64,000 bases of DNA from Erigeron canadensis (taxonomy: Eukaryota > Streptophyta > Magnoliopsida > Asterales > Asteraceae). The translations under genes were made by a program, and so were the position numbers. Under the pieces are notes generated by a model. That model was given only the letters and a program-made list of their open reading frames with translations, was not told where the DNA came from and searched no databases. The stretch covers positions 24,313,516 to 24,377,515 of the forward strand of contig NC_057766.1 in assembly GCF_010389155.1 (NCBI RefSeq), read 5' to 3'. Below, one piece after another: positions 41,034 to 53,215 of this stretch (the first letter of the stretch is position 1; each line of letters opens with the position of its first letter).

Positions 41034-44000
41034 ATGAGACGAGGAGGAGCTTTTCTTCACAAAATCCCCATTAATTATCTCTTAAACCCTAATCGATCAT
41101 CCTCCGTTAAACACATTCCCAAAATCATCACTATTAACAATAATAATCCAACACCCTCCTTTCAATCTAAATTTTCTAGATTATTCTCAACTGATAACAT
41201 CCCCCCTAAAGATCTCGACATTAAAGACGTCAGCAATGAAGGTACTTTTCATTAATTATTTATTTATTCATTTTTTAACCCTAATTATCCTGATTTGTGT
41301 TTGCTTATTTCTCTAATTGAACTTTTATTATACACACCCATTTTTATTAGCATTATATCTATATGCAGTAAAATCAGCTATAAAGTTTATAACTTTGTTT
41401 TTTGGTTTTTTAAATTTTTTTAATTTATTTATTAATGTACTCCCTCCGTCCTAAAATAAGTGAAAAAACCCGAAAGTTTTAGGCGACGTGTAACCATTAT
41501 GTATGTATTAGCAAGATGAGAGTGTTATAATGTATTATAATTTGCAGAAGTTATAAATATGTTTCCGAGTGGGTGTGTATTTATGTTTTTAGGCGTGTTT
41601 GCATTGCTCATGTAAGAAATGTGATTCACTCGCTTAGGTTTTGATTAGAATTGCCATCTGTTACTCGTATGTTCTGTATTATATGTTTTACCATAAGTGT
41701 TTTTTTAACACCAAGTGAATCCTACACACACGCTCTCCATCCCGAATTAGTTGTTCACAAGAAAAAGTGTAGTTAACACTGATAATGTCGGCGTTTATCA
41801 CAACCAAGTGACTAACCGGTTTCATTTTAAGCAATGTGCTGGTTTTAGGCAGGATTCTTTAAAGTTATGATCATACTAACCAGAACATTGTTGTTAGGAT
41901 TGTTATGAAAGTAAGACTGAGGTAGTGTCTTAGGATCACCATGTTTAGCAAACTGATCTTGTTAGTTGGCTTGGCATTGCAGGACCCTGATCGCACGATC
42001 ATCTTCTAACTGGGACTAAACTTTTAGTTTTGACTCTTGTGAATTCGCTTAAGTTTCTATTTTTGACTTTCTAAAATGTTTTTTTACTGATTTTCATATG
42101 CATAGTCTTTGATATGAATTACAACACTTTATAAAACAGACCATGCCATTTTTGGTAGGATATCTGATCTTACAACTTTTAATCCAGCAAAGATGAAAAC
42201 GTTCTTTGGTAGGACCTTGATCTTGGTAATGTTGGCTTTAGGTAACCCAATATGTAAAAATGAAAACGTACTTTGTTAGGTTTGGCAGATCACTTCAGAT
42301 ACTGATTTTTTATAAAACTATATTGTATTTGAAACTATTTACACGAAAACTAAGTTTTCCTTTTGAATTGGCTTTTATGTAACAGAACTGAAAACCCAGA
42401 TAGAGAAGTATTTTAAAGACAACGATGAGGAGGCATTGCCTGATGTAGTAGAATCGATATTTAGGAGGAAAGCTACAGGAAATCATGCAGATACAGATGA
42501 CGAGCTGCTGGAAGAGTTTAAGATGCAACCTGTTGATGGTGTGAATGATCAAGAGTTTGAATCCGATTTTGATGAAATGCATATGACGGACGAGGAGAAT
42601 GATAATGTGTATGATGCAAAAAGTATTGTGACCAAGCGTTTGACGAAAGATGAGTTCTTTTATATGGATGATAGAAAGTGGGAAGGTTTGATTAAGGAGG
42701 CCACTGATAATGGTTACCTTAAAGACACCAAGGAGTGTGAGCAGATACTTCAGGATATGTTCATGTGGGAAAAGCTCCTCCCAGGTATATTCATTTCCGT
42801 TGCACCCTTTTTGTAGACGATATTGTTGTGTCTTGTTGTCTTCTTATGTTTTTATTTTTCATTAAGTTTGCTGCTTGTCAGAATAGTTGATAGGTGGTGA
42901 ATGCGAGTAGCTGTAATGTTTGAAGGGAAATTTTTCCAGATACTAGATAACTATAGGTAGTTAGAACTTTGAGCAAGAGAAGAACTTTGGAAAAGTATCT
43001 CTTGAAATATGTTCCATTACAGTTGGTTATCTGATTCTGATTATTCAATATCACATTATCAATTTCAAGACGATATATAAACACCTGCTTAGTGTTCCAT
43101 TCTACTTGTAGATACAATGATACAGTCTTGCTATCCTAGTGTTGACCTTGTTGCTAATTGCTGCGGCAGTAAGCTCTTAGCCTCTTACTGATTACATTTC
43201 TTCTCTTTCAAGCTTCAAGGATATAAACTGACTGCCGCAACAATTAGTCTCAATTTTAGAAATGACTATTTCTGTGGATTTTGGCAACAGTTGACGAGGT
43301 TGTTGTATCAATAAACAAATCAATGCCTCTCTTTAACTTCAAGGGAAGGTTGTTTCTGTCACTTGTGATTAGAGTTTTGATTCTTTTCAGGTTTAAAAAT
43401 GAATTTTAAAAGCCAATATGTTTCCTCCTTAAGCTTAGCTAGTTCCTGCCTTACTACTTCTGCTTTCTTGATCTTTGCCAACATGTCAAAAAATTATTGA
43501 GAGACACTCTCTTCTTCTGCACGATAAGCTTCCTTGCCTATGAACTGTTCTCTCACTTGTTTTTGACAGCATCTTCCAAAGCAGCTACAAGAGTTATCTT
43601 GTTAGAGACTCTCTTGATATCAATTTTGATGTCTGCTAAGTAGTTAAGGACCAAAATTTCGGTGTTTCGGTCAAGGACCGGTATTTGAAATATCGGTTGT
43701 GGGATTTCGGTAATTTTACTACTATGCAAAATATTATATATAATTATATATATATACCAAAAAAATTGCAATACACAAATAGCAATTATATTAAGTTAAT
43801 ACCTAATCTAAGTATCAAAAGTCAAACTTACAAGTGTCAATATTTGATAGATTAGTGTTAATACTTGCAAATGTTAGTATTTTTTATGTTGTTTTCAAGT
43901 TTGGACAAAACAAATTAAATAAAAAGTAAAAAAAACCTGAAAAACTGGTATACCACCTAAATTTGGACTGAAATTTGACCGATTTTAGTGAGATTTCGGT

Positions 44001-45713
44001 AAATTTCACCGAAAATCTCAGTACCGAAATTTGGACAGGAAATTGACTACATAGGATGTCTGAGAATTAGCCTTTTGAAGTTCATTTGACCTCTAACCAT
44101 GTTGGGTGCATCGACAAGAGCCCTGTTTTGGTAGATGACACCAATGACGACAACAAGCTTTCCATAATTCTTTCTGTAGTTAATAAGTGTGATTCTTTGG
44201 ATCTCAACATTACCTATTGAACGGCATCTTTGAAGTACTCCCGGATGGATGTGTATCTCCGAGTAGAAAGGTTGGGACGGTAGTGATACAAAGATACTTT
44301 TTTTCAGTTTTTATTAATGCCACACTGCTTACCATGAATTTGTGCCGTTAGTTTGCCAGTTTGGTATTATTTTCTTTTTCATATGTATCAATTGTTATGT
44401 ATAGGCTGTCAACGGGTATTAACCCTTACACTTTTCACATCTTTCTGCTATTATGATTGTAATATCTGCCAAGTTTTATTTTAATAAAATGTGAACACTT
44501 TGATGTGCATCTAAGTATTGCTAGGTATCTTAATATTTGCTTTCTCTCTGAGTTCAGATCATCTGAAGAAAGTGGTAGAAGAGAAATATAATGAGATAGC
44601 AGATATGGTTGAAACTGGTGAGATTGAGCCTGAGCAAGGTTATGAGATGTATCAGGAATTCGAGCATGATATGCTGATGAGACACACCAAGGAGATAGAG
44701 GAAGCGGGACCCCCTAAGTTTGATGACACTCCTGTGGTAGCAAAGGACACAGATGATCCCCCAGGGGAAGGACCAATACTTCGGTGGCAAACACGGGTTG
44801 TTTTTGTTCCTGGTGGTGATTCATGGCACCCAAAAAATAGAAAAGCCAAACTATCCGTCACTGTGAAAGAGCTTGGCCTTTCCAAAAACCAGTTTCGCCG
44901 ACTACGAGAATTGGTTGGAAAAAGATACAATCCGGGAAAAGATGAACTTTGTATAACCAGTGAGAGGTAAACTCAGTCCTTTACTATGCTGATCTTTTTA
45001 ATTACTGATATATGCTTAATTTTATAATTTCCGTTGCTAACACGGCAATGCCAAATAAGGGTCCAAAGCAGGTTCAAGTTGAAATATGTCGTATATAGTC
45101 TGGCATGAAAACAATCTTGGTTGCGTTGGGTTGACCATAAGTATTTTTTTTGTTCAATTAAAAAAATATTAAATAATTATTGGGTTGATTATTATCACGA
45201 AAATTCTTTATTACAATAATATTCTGTACAAATTTTTAAGTAAAATGATTGGCAAGGTTTTACTTTTATGAAAAATAAACTTCAGATTTTAATTTGTTGG
45301 ACACATTTGACCTGTTGCCGTTTTAGCTAATTTCGTGATTTGCCCATTTAAGATAAAATATATCCAAGTTTACTGATTTACCCATTCTTAGAAAATGGGT
45401 TGAAGGTGCCACTATAATGCCCTTTCCAAGAATTCACTAATTTTCAACTCTGTTTCCCTGTTATTAGATATCTTAATCAGTAATACTTAATAACTTTTGT
45501 AGGTATGAACATCGTGAGGAGAACAGGAAGGATTGTCTCAGGACTTTATTTGGTCTGATTGAGGAGGCTGGTAAAGCTGATAAGCTAGTTGACGATGCTC
45601 GGACTAGCTATGTGAAAAATAGACTCCTAGCCAACCCTAAATTCATGGAGAAGTTGAATGCCAAGATTATGAAAAACATGAAGAACAAAGGATCCAGTTT
45701 GTTGCATGCGTGA
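41034..45713 (+). CDS. Mitochondrial small-subunit ribosomal protein mS35, 4 exons
   Basis: Exons 41034-41241, 42386-42784, 44558-44966, 45503-45713, all with GT..AG introns; 1227 nt, 408 aa, in frame. The first 60 or so residues are rich in Arg, Ser and Asn with almost no acidic residues ([14 protein letters not shown] start), typical of a mitochondrial presequence. An acidic stretch follows (about residues 80-150, rich in DE). The conserved ribosomal S24/S35 domain spans about 225-400 ([58 protein letters not shown]). The protein belongs to the plant mitochondrial ribosomal small subunit. Intron 2 (1773 bases) is enlarged by a retropseudogene and a MITE. The neighbouring GH2 gene is on the other strand, about 5.7 kb away. 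Confidence 0.92.
43148..43255. repeat. Short inverted repeat in mS35 intron 2
   Basis: CTAATTGCTGCGGCAGT (about 43155) and ACTGCCGCAACAATTAG (about 43232) are near-perfect inverted copies about 60 bases apart. Possibly a tiny MITE; no target duplication found. Confidence 0.5.
43400..44285 (-). pseudogene. Processed pseudogene of cytosolic ribosomal protein L14 (eL14) in mS35 intron 2
   Basis: On the minus strand, from about 44230, the frames read in order [61 protein letters not shown] and [20 protein letters not shown], matching the order of eL14. The reading frame breaks several times and contains stops. No intron-like gap is seen apart from a 419-bp transposon at 43636-44054, which points to a reverse-transcribed mRNA copy. 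A leader-like stretch lies beyond the start (to about 44285). It lies antisense inside the host intron, so it is removed on splicing. Confidence 0.85.
43636..44054. mobile_element. hAT-like MITE inside the L14 pseudogene
   Basis: 419-bp insert flanked by perfect GATGTCTG repeats (43628-43635 and 44055-44062), with ends CTAAGTAGTTAAGGACC and (reversed) CTATGTAGTCAATTTCC. The interior holds inverted TTTCGGT motifs. Removing the insert and one repeat restores continuity of the L14 relic, which fixes the order of events: pseudogene first, element second. Confidence 0.88.
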
Positions 45714-46740
45714 TGAGTTGTATGTGTGGTCACACATATGGAGTCAAACGATAACTCGAGATGGTCATAACTTCAGGCAAGTGCTATTAGAGTACAGACC
45801 GATATTCCTAGATTGCGAGGAGCTGTTTTATTTTGGTGTTTTGACAGTACAATGATCCAGAGATGAAATAATACTGCCCTATATACATCTGTTAAAGTTT
45901 TGCTTTTTATGGATGAGTTTAGCAGGTAGGTGAATTTTAAACCTTAAATTGGCCCTTCAGGCATATGAAGACTTGAATGGCAAGGTTATTTTTTTTTTTC
46001 TGTTGTAGATGTGCCAATCTGCTGCTTTCTTTGCCAAAAAGCTTTTTGTAGCCTATGATGCAATTTCAATCTTAACCATTTTTATTAAGAAAACTCTTAC
46101 GTTGTTACAAGTCCTTGTGATCTAGGTGGTGTTGGTCCTTGTATTCTATGTTGTACGTTATTACAACTCTTCGTTCAAACAAATTACAACTTGTATGTAA
46201 GTGACTATTGAGGTTTTAAGATTCCAATATGTCCGAGGCATTGGTGACTGCTACTAATTCTTTATTGTACAAGACTTGGTGACTTGGTTCAGTTGAAGCC
46301 CCATGACCAAAACATGAGATATCCATTTTGTGATAAACTCATCCATTTTATGGAGTTGTTTTCATGGAGGACTATGTAAAATTTTAGTTATGCGGTCCAA
46401 CTATAATAGTTTCAATCCTTAGTATATATTTTGTAGTTTTAAGCAAATTGTTAGTGATTTGCCTAGATTGAACTTCCATTTAATTTTCATTATTAGTCTT
46501 TTAAACATTTATAAGTTTTTTTTAAAGTTAATAATAAATCATTCAGATTTTAAACCAACTTCTTACTTTAAAATTATCTAAAATTCAGATGGCCAAGTTA
46601 TTCGAACCTAACATTTTTTTTTTTTAACGACATTCTATCCTACTCCTAAATTAAATTTGTAATTTATCATCAATTAAAATTATAATTTATTCCAAATTAT
46701 AAGCGTATGTTTATCCTAACTCATATGTTGTGCTTAAATA
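45714..46740. other. mS35 3' region and intergenic DNA
   Basis: Probable 3' untranslated region of mS35 followed by AT-rich DNA. No gene or element ends recognised. Confidence 0.4.
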
Positions 46741-46749
46741 GCTAACAAC

Positions 46750-46835
46750 CCTGCTTATGAAGATCAATGGATGATACACTGTATTTTTAAGCCTGATTAT
46801 GGTGGCTGGGTTGTTAGAGGTTGTCGGAAAATATT
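46750..46835 (+). pseudogene. F-box gene relic
   Basis: The segment around 46757-46830 matches the F-box family region that reads HEDQWMIHCVFDQSKSG...GLDVLGCW (compare 53535-53625), with substitutions and small gaps: it begins TATGAAGATCAATGGATGAT and then ACACTGT. About 80 bases only; the rest of the gene is gone. Confidence 0.65.
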
Positions 46836-47271
46836 AATGACTTGTCCTCTGTATATTTGGAAAAGGAATTGGTGGTTAGAACAGATGGTGGAGTTGTGCA
46901 GAATGGCAGTGGTTTTGTTCAATTCGTTTAGGTGTAAATGTCTTCTGATCGATTTATGTGGGTTTTGTTGTTCACAACGCTGGATGGTTATTTTGGTTAG
47001 TAGTGAAGCTGCTATTGTTGTTTTTACAGTTATTAGAATAGGTCTTATTGAAAAAGATGGATTACTCGATATGAGAAATAACTGGTTACCACTTACCACT
47101 TACTACGAATAAGTTATTAGTGCAGCTAAAAGTAAATTCAAATGGGTCTAAGGAATAATGGAATATTGGATACATATGGACTTATTATTTGGACCGAAGA
47201 GATTAAATAAAGATTTATCCGGATTGGGTGAAATGTGTACGTTCGAGTATCTTCACAGGGGTTTTCCCCTT

Positions 47272-48466
47272 CACTACAAGAAAATCGGGTTTTCGGGACG
47301 ACGAATGTCGCCCCCAAATGTCACATATGTCTTCCCCAAAGGTCTTTTGTGACGACAGGCCATGGTCCCTAAAACTTCGTCTCCAGAAGTATTTAGCGAC
47401 GATATTTAGCGACGACTTCAAGTGGGCCCTACAGTCATAAAAAGAAAATGAAAAAGAAATTCGAAAACATTTCACGACGACTTTAGTGACGCATGTGTCG
47501 TCACAAAATAAATTTAATTTACTTTTCATTTATTTTTTAAAAATATTTTAGTGACGGCTTTGGCGAGTTGTTGGTCGTCCCTAAATAGATTTTGTGACGA
47601 AATTTAGTGATGACTGTGTCGTCTCCAAATCATTTTCTTCAAAAAATAATTAAATACAAAAAAAATTGTAAATGGCTTTTTGGGACGACTTTGTCGTCAC
47701 AAATCAAAAAAAATGGGCAACATTTCACTGCTTTTTCGATTTTCATCCAGTTTTTCTGGGCATTTTTTGGAAACAAAACCTGTTTCTAGCCTACCCAACA
47801 ACAACAACAACAACAACAACAACAAACATCATCAACAATTTACCTAAACGAACAACAACATCAATCATCATCAACAATCTACCTAAGTTATCAAATACGA
47901 CCAAAACTTTTCATACCACACTACCAAAGTGATCAACCTTCATATTCTTAAGTTACCAAGTAGCATACCAAACGTCACATACATACCTAAGTTATTACAT
48001 ATGAAGTAGCATACCTAAGTTATTACATACCAAGTAGCATACCAAAATATAGCAAAAATCGTCACCAAAAGTATGGCGGGAACTTTTTATTTAGGTGGAT
48101 AATGAAAAACGAAAACATTTTCTTTCGGGGAAAAAATATTTAAGGGCGACAATGTCGTCACAAAAATCGTCACCAAAAGTATGGTGGAAAAAAATTTTCT
48201 GGGAGGGAAAAGAAAAAAATAGAAAATGAAAAATAAATATAGTTTGTGACGACATGAAGCGTCACAGAATATTTTTCATCTTTTGTCATGAAAAAAAATC
48301 AAAAAGAAAAGTTAAAATTATTTTGTGACGATGATGTCGTCCCTGAAACTTTTCTTTGACTTTTTTAGTCAACTTGTTGAATTTTTTGTCGTTTAGTGCA
48401 CTTTTGGGGACGATTTTTACGTCGTCCCTAAAACTATCGTCCCTAAAAGCCAACTTTATTGTAGTG
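47272..48466. mobile_element. Non-autonomous CACTA (En/Spm-type) transposon
   Basis: Starts CACTACAAGAAAATCGGG and ends, reversed, CACTACAATAAAGTTGGC, with a 3-bp duplication CTT on both sides (47269-47271 and 48467-48469). Both subterminal regions are filled with short repeats of GTCGTCACAAA/GTCGTCCCTAAA in both orientations, the usual transposase-binding arrangement of CACTA elements. A CAA microsatellite lies at about 47797-47825. No transposase frame. Confidence 0.92.
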
Positions 48467-48559
48467 CTTCAAAGTGGCATCCCAAAGAGTTTCCTTAATT
48501 GGGGGTGGTAATGGCGAAACGTGGATCGTAGATCATCTGGTTACTGTGTGAGTATTCGT

Positions 48560-48608
48560 AGCTAGGCATCTTAATATTTGGTTTCTGTGTGAGTTCAGAT
48601 CATCTGCG
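48560..48608 (+). pseudogene. Fragment of the mS35 intron 2/exon 3 junction
   Basis: About 48 bases match 44520-44567 of the mS35 gene: ATCTTAATATTTG, then TTTCT, then GAGTTCAGATCATCTG, spanning the acceptor AG and the first bases of exon 3. It lies between the CACTA and hAT elements, with no other mS35 sequence next to it. Confidence 0.65.
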
Positions 48609-48672
48609 AGGCATTAAATTTTTATATAATTCTGGACTTCTGGTGAGTATTGATACATATATGCAGGTGTAT

Positions 48673-50034
48673 CAGGGCCGGCCCTGGCAGTGGGCCAAGT
48701 GGGCGACGGCACGGAGCATCAAAATTCATGGGGGCAACAAGCTTTCGGTTCATGCTATAATATACTAGGTTCATTTAGGCTTCAAAATAATGTTATAATA
48801 GGTTTATTTAGGCATTAAACTTATTATGCTAGCTACAGAAGCCAATTGTCAGAAAAAAAAAAAAAAACCTTTTGAAGCGGTATACATTTTAATAGTGATA
48901 GGAGAGTTGCAGGTGACTATATGGAAGAAGACATCATAGTTTGTTTTTATTTTCTACTTTACGCCCTTTCACTTTTAAGAAGTTTCAAAAGTTTGTCCAT
49001 TATAACCTTAAGGTTTCTGTATTATTTTTAAAAAGTACTCCTACTAAAGACTTAGTTACTTACAACTTCAACAATTTACATGTGGTTTAAGAGTTTCTAA
49101 TTATGACTATATTTTGAAATAGATAGATAAAAGTAAATAATATTATATAAATATATCACTACTTTTGTTCAATCATCATAATTAAAACAAAGAATTTACC
49201 TACTATTATGCACAAGAATATATTATTATCTTTCTTAATGATTTTTTTAGAGGAGCGAAGGCCGGACCACAGGTATCCAGACTGGATATTGAGGGCCTAC
49301 CCGATCCCCTCCCCGTCCGCCCCACCCGGTAAATTCAACTCGCACGCCAAGAATATTGGCTAGTAACAATGCTCGAGATGAGATTCGAACATGTGACCCT
49401 TGTTACAACATCCGGGGTGTCTAAACACTACGCTAGCAAGTGAATGACTCTTTTAATACGATTTTATAAGATAGTTACATTTCTTTGTAACCAAAAAGTT
49501 TATGAAAAAATCATTTATGAAATATAACTAGTGAAGAAATAATGAATGTAAAAGAAATTTTTACTGAGTTGAAAATAGTGATAATATTGACTATTATAAG
49601 ATAATAATTAATGTTTTTATTTCAAAATGTGTACATAAAAAAAAGATAATTATATGGAAACCCTCTGATCTCATATACCATTTGGTACTCACTAATCCCC
49701 AAGTCAGGATAGTGTTCAGGTAATTTTCAACCACTTAATTATCCCGTGTGATTATCTAAAGTTTGCCTGTGGCAAGACTTAAACCTAAGACCTCCCCTGA
49801 AAAATGTACATAACATCAGTTTTAAGTAAAACTTGTAATACAAAACTTTTAATTCAGGCTTTAATCTTCAATTTGTAAGTTTGTAACATGTTATTAATAT
49901 AGTAAAAATACCGTATAAATGAATTCTTTAGCTTGACAGTGTTGAAAACCTCTAGTTTGTTTGCCTACAAATTTTGATATGGGCATATTTTGGCTCTCTA
50001 GCCCTGAGCATCGGATAACTCAGGGCCGACCCTG
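48673..50034. mobile_element. Non-autonomous hAT transposon with perfect 8-bp target duplication
   Basis: 1362-bp element. Left end CAGGGCCGGCCCTGG and right end (reversed) CAGGGTCGGCCCTGAG are inverted copies of the hAT-type CAGGG terminus. AGGTGTAT is duplicated at 48665-48672 and 50035-50042. No transposase frame is visible. A SINE-like copy lies inside (49245-49440). Confidence 0.93.
49245..49440 (-). mobile_element. tRNA-derived SINE nested in the hAT element
   Basis: On the minus strand: an A-box-like GCTAGCGTAGTG (near 49428), then a B-box-like GTTCGAATCTC (near 49385), then a tail block shared with 16168-16340 (ATCGGGTAGG, CCAGTCTGGATACC). The spacing is right for a tRNA-type internal promoter. 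Ends not defined. Confidence 0.55.
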
Positions 50035-50583
50035 AGGTGTATATATATATGAATATGAATATATGTGGCCATGTGGGGAAGATGATAACTAGTTTTAAAT
50101 TGCATTTTTTGTTTTAGACCCCATGAACTTTTATTTTCTTATCAAAACAATTACGGAGTATTTTAGTTTTGAAAAGTTTAAATTTTGACCTTAACCTATA
50201 GTATAAAAGTATTACATTTTGTTTAAGAATGTTTAAGTGTTAGTTTTTGGCTTAATTTTAATGAAATGTTTAGTTTTTTAATTAAATTAAATGAAAAAAT
50301 AAATAAATTTGAGAGAGTTAAAAAAGTTATGAATGTTTAAGAAATAGGTTAGGAAGGTTGGTTGGAAAGGTTGAAGGGGTAAAATGATTTGGAGAGTTGA
50401 GAGGGTTGAAATTTTGGATGTGATCACTCCTTGAGCCCTTAGAAAATTAAGATAATTACTATCTTATTAAATACGTACTGTATATTAGTACTATGCACGA
50501 TTGATCTCATAATTATTTTTATTTCATTTTATTTATAATAAACTGTATATATTATTTGATTTGTAAACAAATAGCGGTATTAA

Positions 50584-51673
50584 CTAGATTTTAGACCCGT
50601 GTCCAACACTGGACACGGGACTTACAATGTTATTAATATCAGATCTTCATACAATTAACTATTTAAGTCATAAAAGCTTATAATTTTGAAGATATCCGAT
50701 TCCAAGTGTTATACTTTACAAGTTGTAATACAATAATTACATGAAAAATATTGATGGATTTGTTTATCATAGTCACTCCACAAGGCAAATGTTACAATGT
50801 ATTTTATATTGTAAAATTTTTTGAAACCAGTTATACTCATAATGTGATATTAAACATACTTGTGAAAAATTAGAAAAAAATCGAGAGTTGTTATTGGTCG
50901 ATAAACAAATTAATTAAATGATGAAATATCATAAAAAAATATTCTCAAGTTGATGGGACTAAATATTATAAAAAGTATAAATTAAGTATTTAGGGCTAAA
51001 AAATATAAATTATTGATAGAAAACAAAAAAGTGTAAATTTGTGAGACTTTTGCTAAAAATATAATAATGATAATTAGGATTATGATGACATAAGAGATAA
51101 TCAATTTGACGAAATTGAACGATGTAATTGGTCAATAAGTCATTAGTTTTAACTGTTTTAGGCTGTGTCTAATACACGGGGCTTACGATATTATCAATAT
51201 TAGATGTTTATTATTATAACTTATAACATAATATACTATTTTGAGTAATAAAAATTGATCGATATATCAACATTTTAAGTTTTATATTAAAATATTTTTT
51301 TCAAATATATTCATCGAATTTGTTCTTAAAATGTTAATATATTTACATCAAATTTTATTTATTTTTAACTAATTAATTTTATGTTTATATGATATAAGAT
51401 ACTATTGGATATATATTAGTTATTATTCAATTGGATATATATTAGTTATTATTTTATTAGATATATATTAACTATTATTTTATTAGATATATATTAACAA
51501 TTATTATTTATTTAATATATTAAAATTATTGGGTAAAAAGTATAAATTTGTGATGGAAAACAAAAAAGTGTAAATTAAAGTCAAAATTGAAAACAATGAT
51601 CAACTTTAGAAAATCAAGAGTTGTGATTGGTCGATAAGTTATTAGAGCAACTATGCTTTAGTATAATAAAAGA
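50584..51673 (-). mobile_element. Helitron with duplicated terminal block
   Basis: Minus-strand 5' end A|TCTTTTATTATACTAAAGC (from 51673) and 3' end with hairpin CCCGTGTCCAGTGTTGGACA then CGGGTCTAAAATCTAG|T (to 50584). A second, decayed copy of the 3' terminal block lies at about 51160-51215 (GTGTCTAATACACGGGGCTT on plus), and blocks 'GTTGTTATTGGTCGATAA' recur at about 50887, 51128 and 51615. The element therefore looks like two head-to-tail units sharing outer ends. Confidence 0.8.
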
Positions 51674-53215
51674 TTGCTTTTGGAGTAATTAATAATAGGC
51701 GAGACGTCTACAGTAATATCCATTATAATAAAAAATTATAACATAATCATAAATAAATGGAAGACTATCAGATGCGATGACTATAAAAAATTTACGTAAG
51801 AACCCACTTGTCACATCTAAAGTCAGAAAGTCGTAATACATATATATAATTTAAATTTATATAGTTACAACTTATGTATATAAACCTAAAATTTTGATAG
51901 GATTAATGTTCACAATTTATAAATATTGAGGAAACACAAAATGGAAACCAACTTTGTATGTGATAAAGCTTATGACTAAATAACATAAAATATCTAAAAT
52001 TAATATATATTGATCGAAGAAACAAATAAATAACAAATTCGATGAAACAATTGATCTTTGAAAACATATTCTGTATATAATGTATGTAATTTGTATCACC
52101 TCTTTAGAAGCTGTGATTCTCAAAATTGAATATGTAGACATTGGAAAATTGTGATAAGATCAAAATAAAGATGAGAAGAGTTCCTTATAGATAAAGTACG
52201 TAGTAGTTTATGTTTGTATAAGTTGATCCACCTAAGTTAATAAGTCTATCTTTACATTAAGAATTTTCTTTTTATATAATCTCCATTAATTATGTTAATG
52301 ACAGTCTACTATACTGTTAAACTTATATTAATTAAACGATTTAACAAATAAATAAGAACATTAAGAACGAACAAAAACAAGAGTAAAAAATCATGAACAC
52401 AATTTATGAAAGTTTAATCATATGTATCATCTTACTACTTGACTTACAAACATGTTAATAAAAATTACAGTTGTTATGTTTAGACAAACTATAAACTATA
52501 ACAATGTTTATAACAAATGTAAGGTGAAAGACAAACTTTCTGGTGACAAACACTTGGTGGACAAATATACCAATTGTTCGAAGTTGTGTTACCTTATATA
52601 GAGGAAGAGATAAAACAACACAACAGTGACTTGCTTGTGATGTAATGGTGGTTGTCGATATCCCATTGGTTGTCAACCTATGGGAATCGAGATCTCTATA
52701 TTTTTTTTCACTTAGACCCATCAAGAATATATATATATATATATATACATATATAACGCGAGTAAAAAAATAAATATTTGCATTAACTGAATACGAATTT
52801 TCCTTTTTTATGAATTAGGTTAATAAATATATTTTTCTCCAATAATCTTTTAATTTTAATAGAGTTTTCGAACATTCAGTCAGTATACGACATCAGGAAA
52901 ATCTCACCGAGTAATGGTGAAGTCTTGCACGTAGCTTAGACAATGAGATTTTGATTATGAGCCGAGAGAAAAATCATCCCTAATGATTGAATTCAAGAAC
53001 TTTTAATAACAACAAAAGTAACTCTCACCGCGTAGGATGTCCTTCATGGGCTTTTATGATAAAGTATCCCTTTTAGTGATTACATACCATTTATCAAAAG
53101 TTTACAAAAATTTATTCCTTGCGAAGTTGCAATTTATCTGTTGTGCACTTGCGGTTACAACCTTAATATATATTGAATCAACACCTTTATTCATTTACGA
53201 AACCCTACCTTCAAT
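51674..53215. other. Intergenic region with F-box 3'-flank relic and dispersed repeat
   Basis: 52190-52320 resembles the conserved 3' flank of the F-box genes (ATGTTTGTATAAGTTGATCC, AAGTTAATAAGT, ATCTTTACATTAAGAA), so a further F-box copy once stood upstream. 52860-52970 is the partner of the repeat at 38520-38645. A TA microsatellite lies at about 52727-52748. 53040-53215 matches the upstream region of the third F-box copy (61690-61846). Confidence 0.5.

Noticed and set aside
46771..47112. A 113-codon plus-strand gene
   Set aside because: It starts in the F-box relic at 46757-46835 and continues into unrelated DNA; the minus strand is equally open, which suggests chance.
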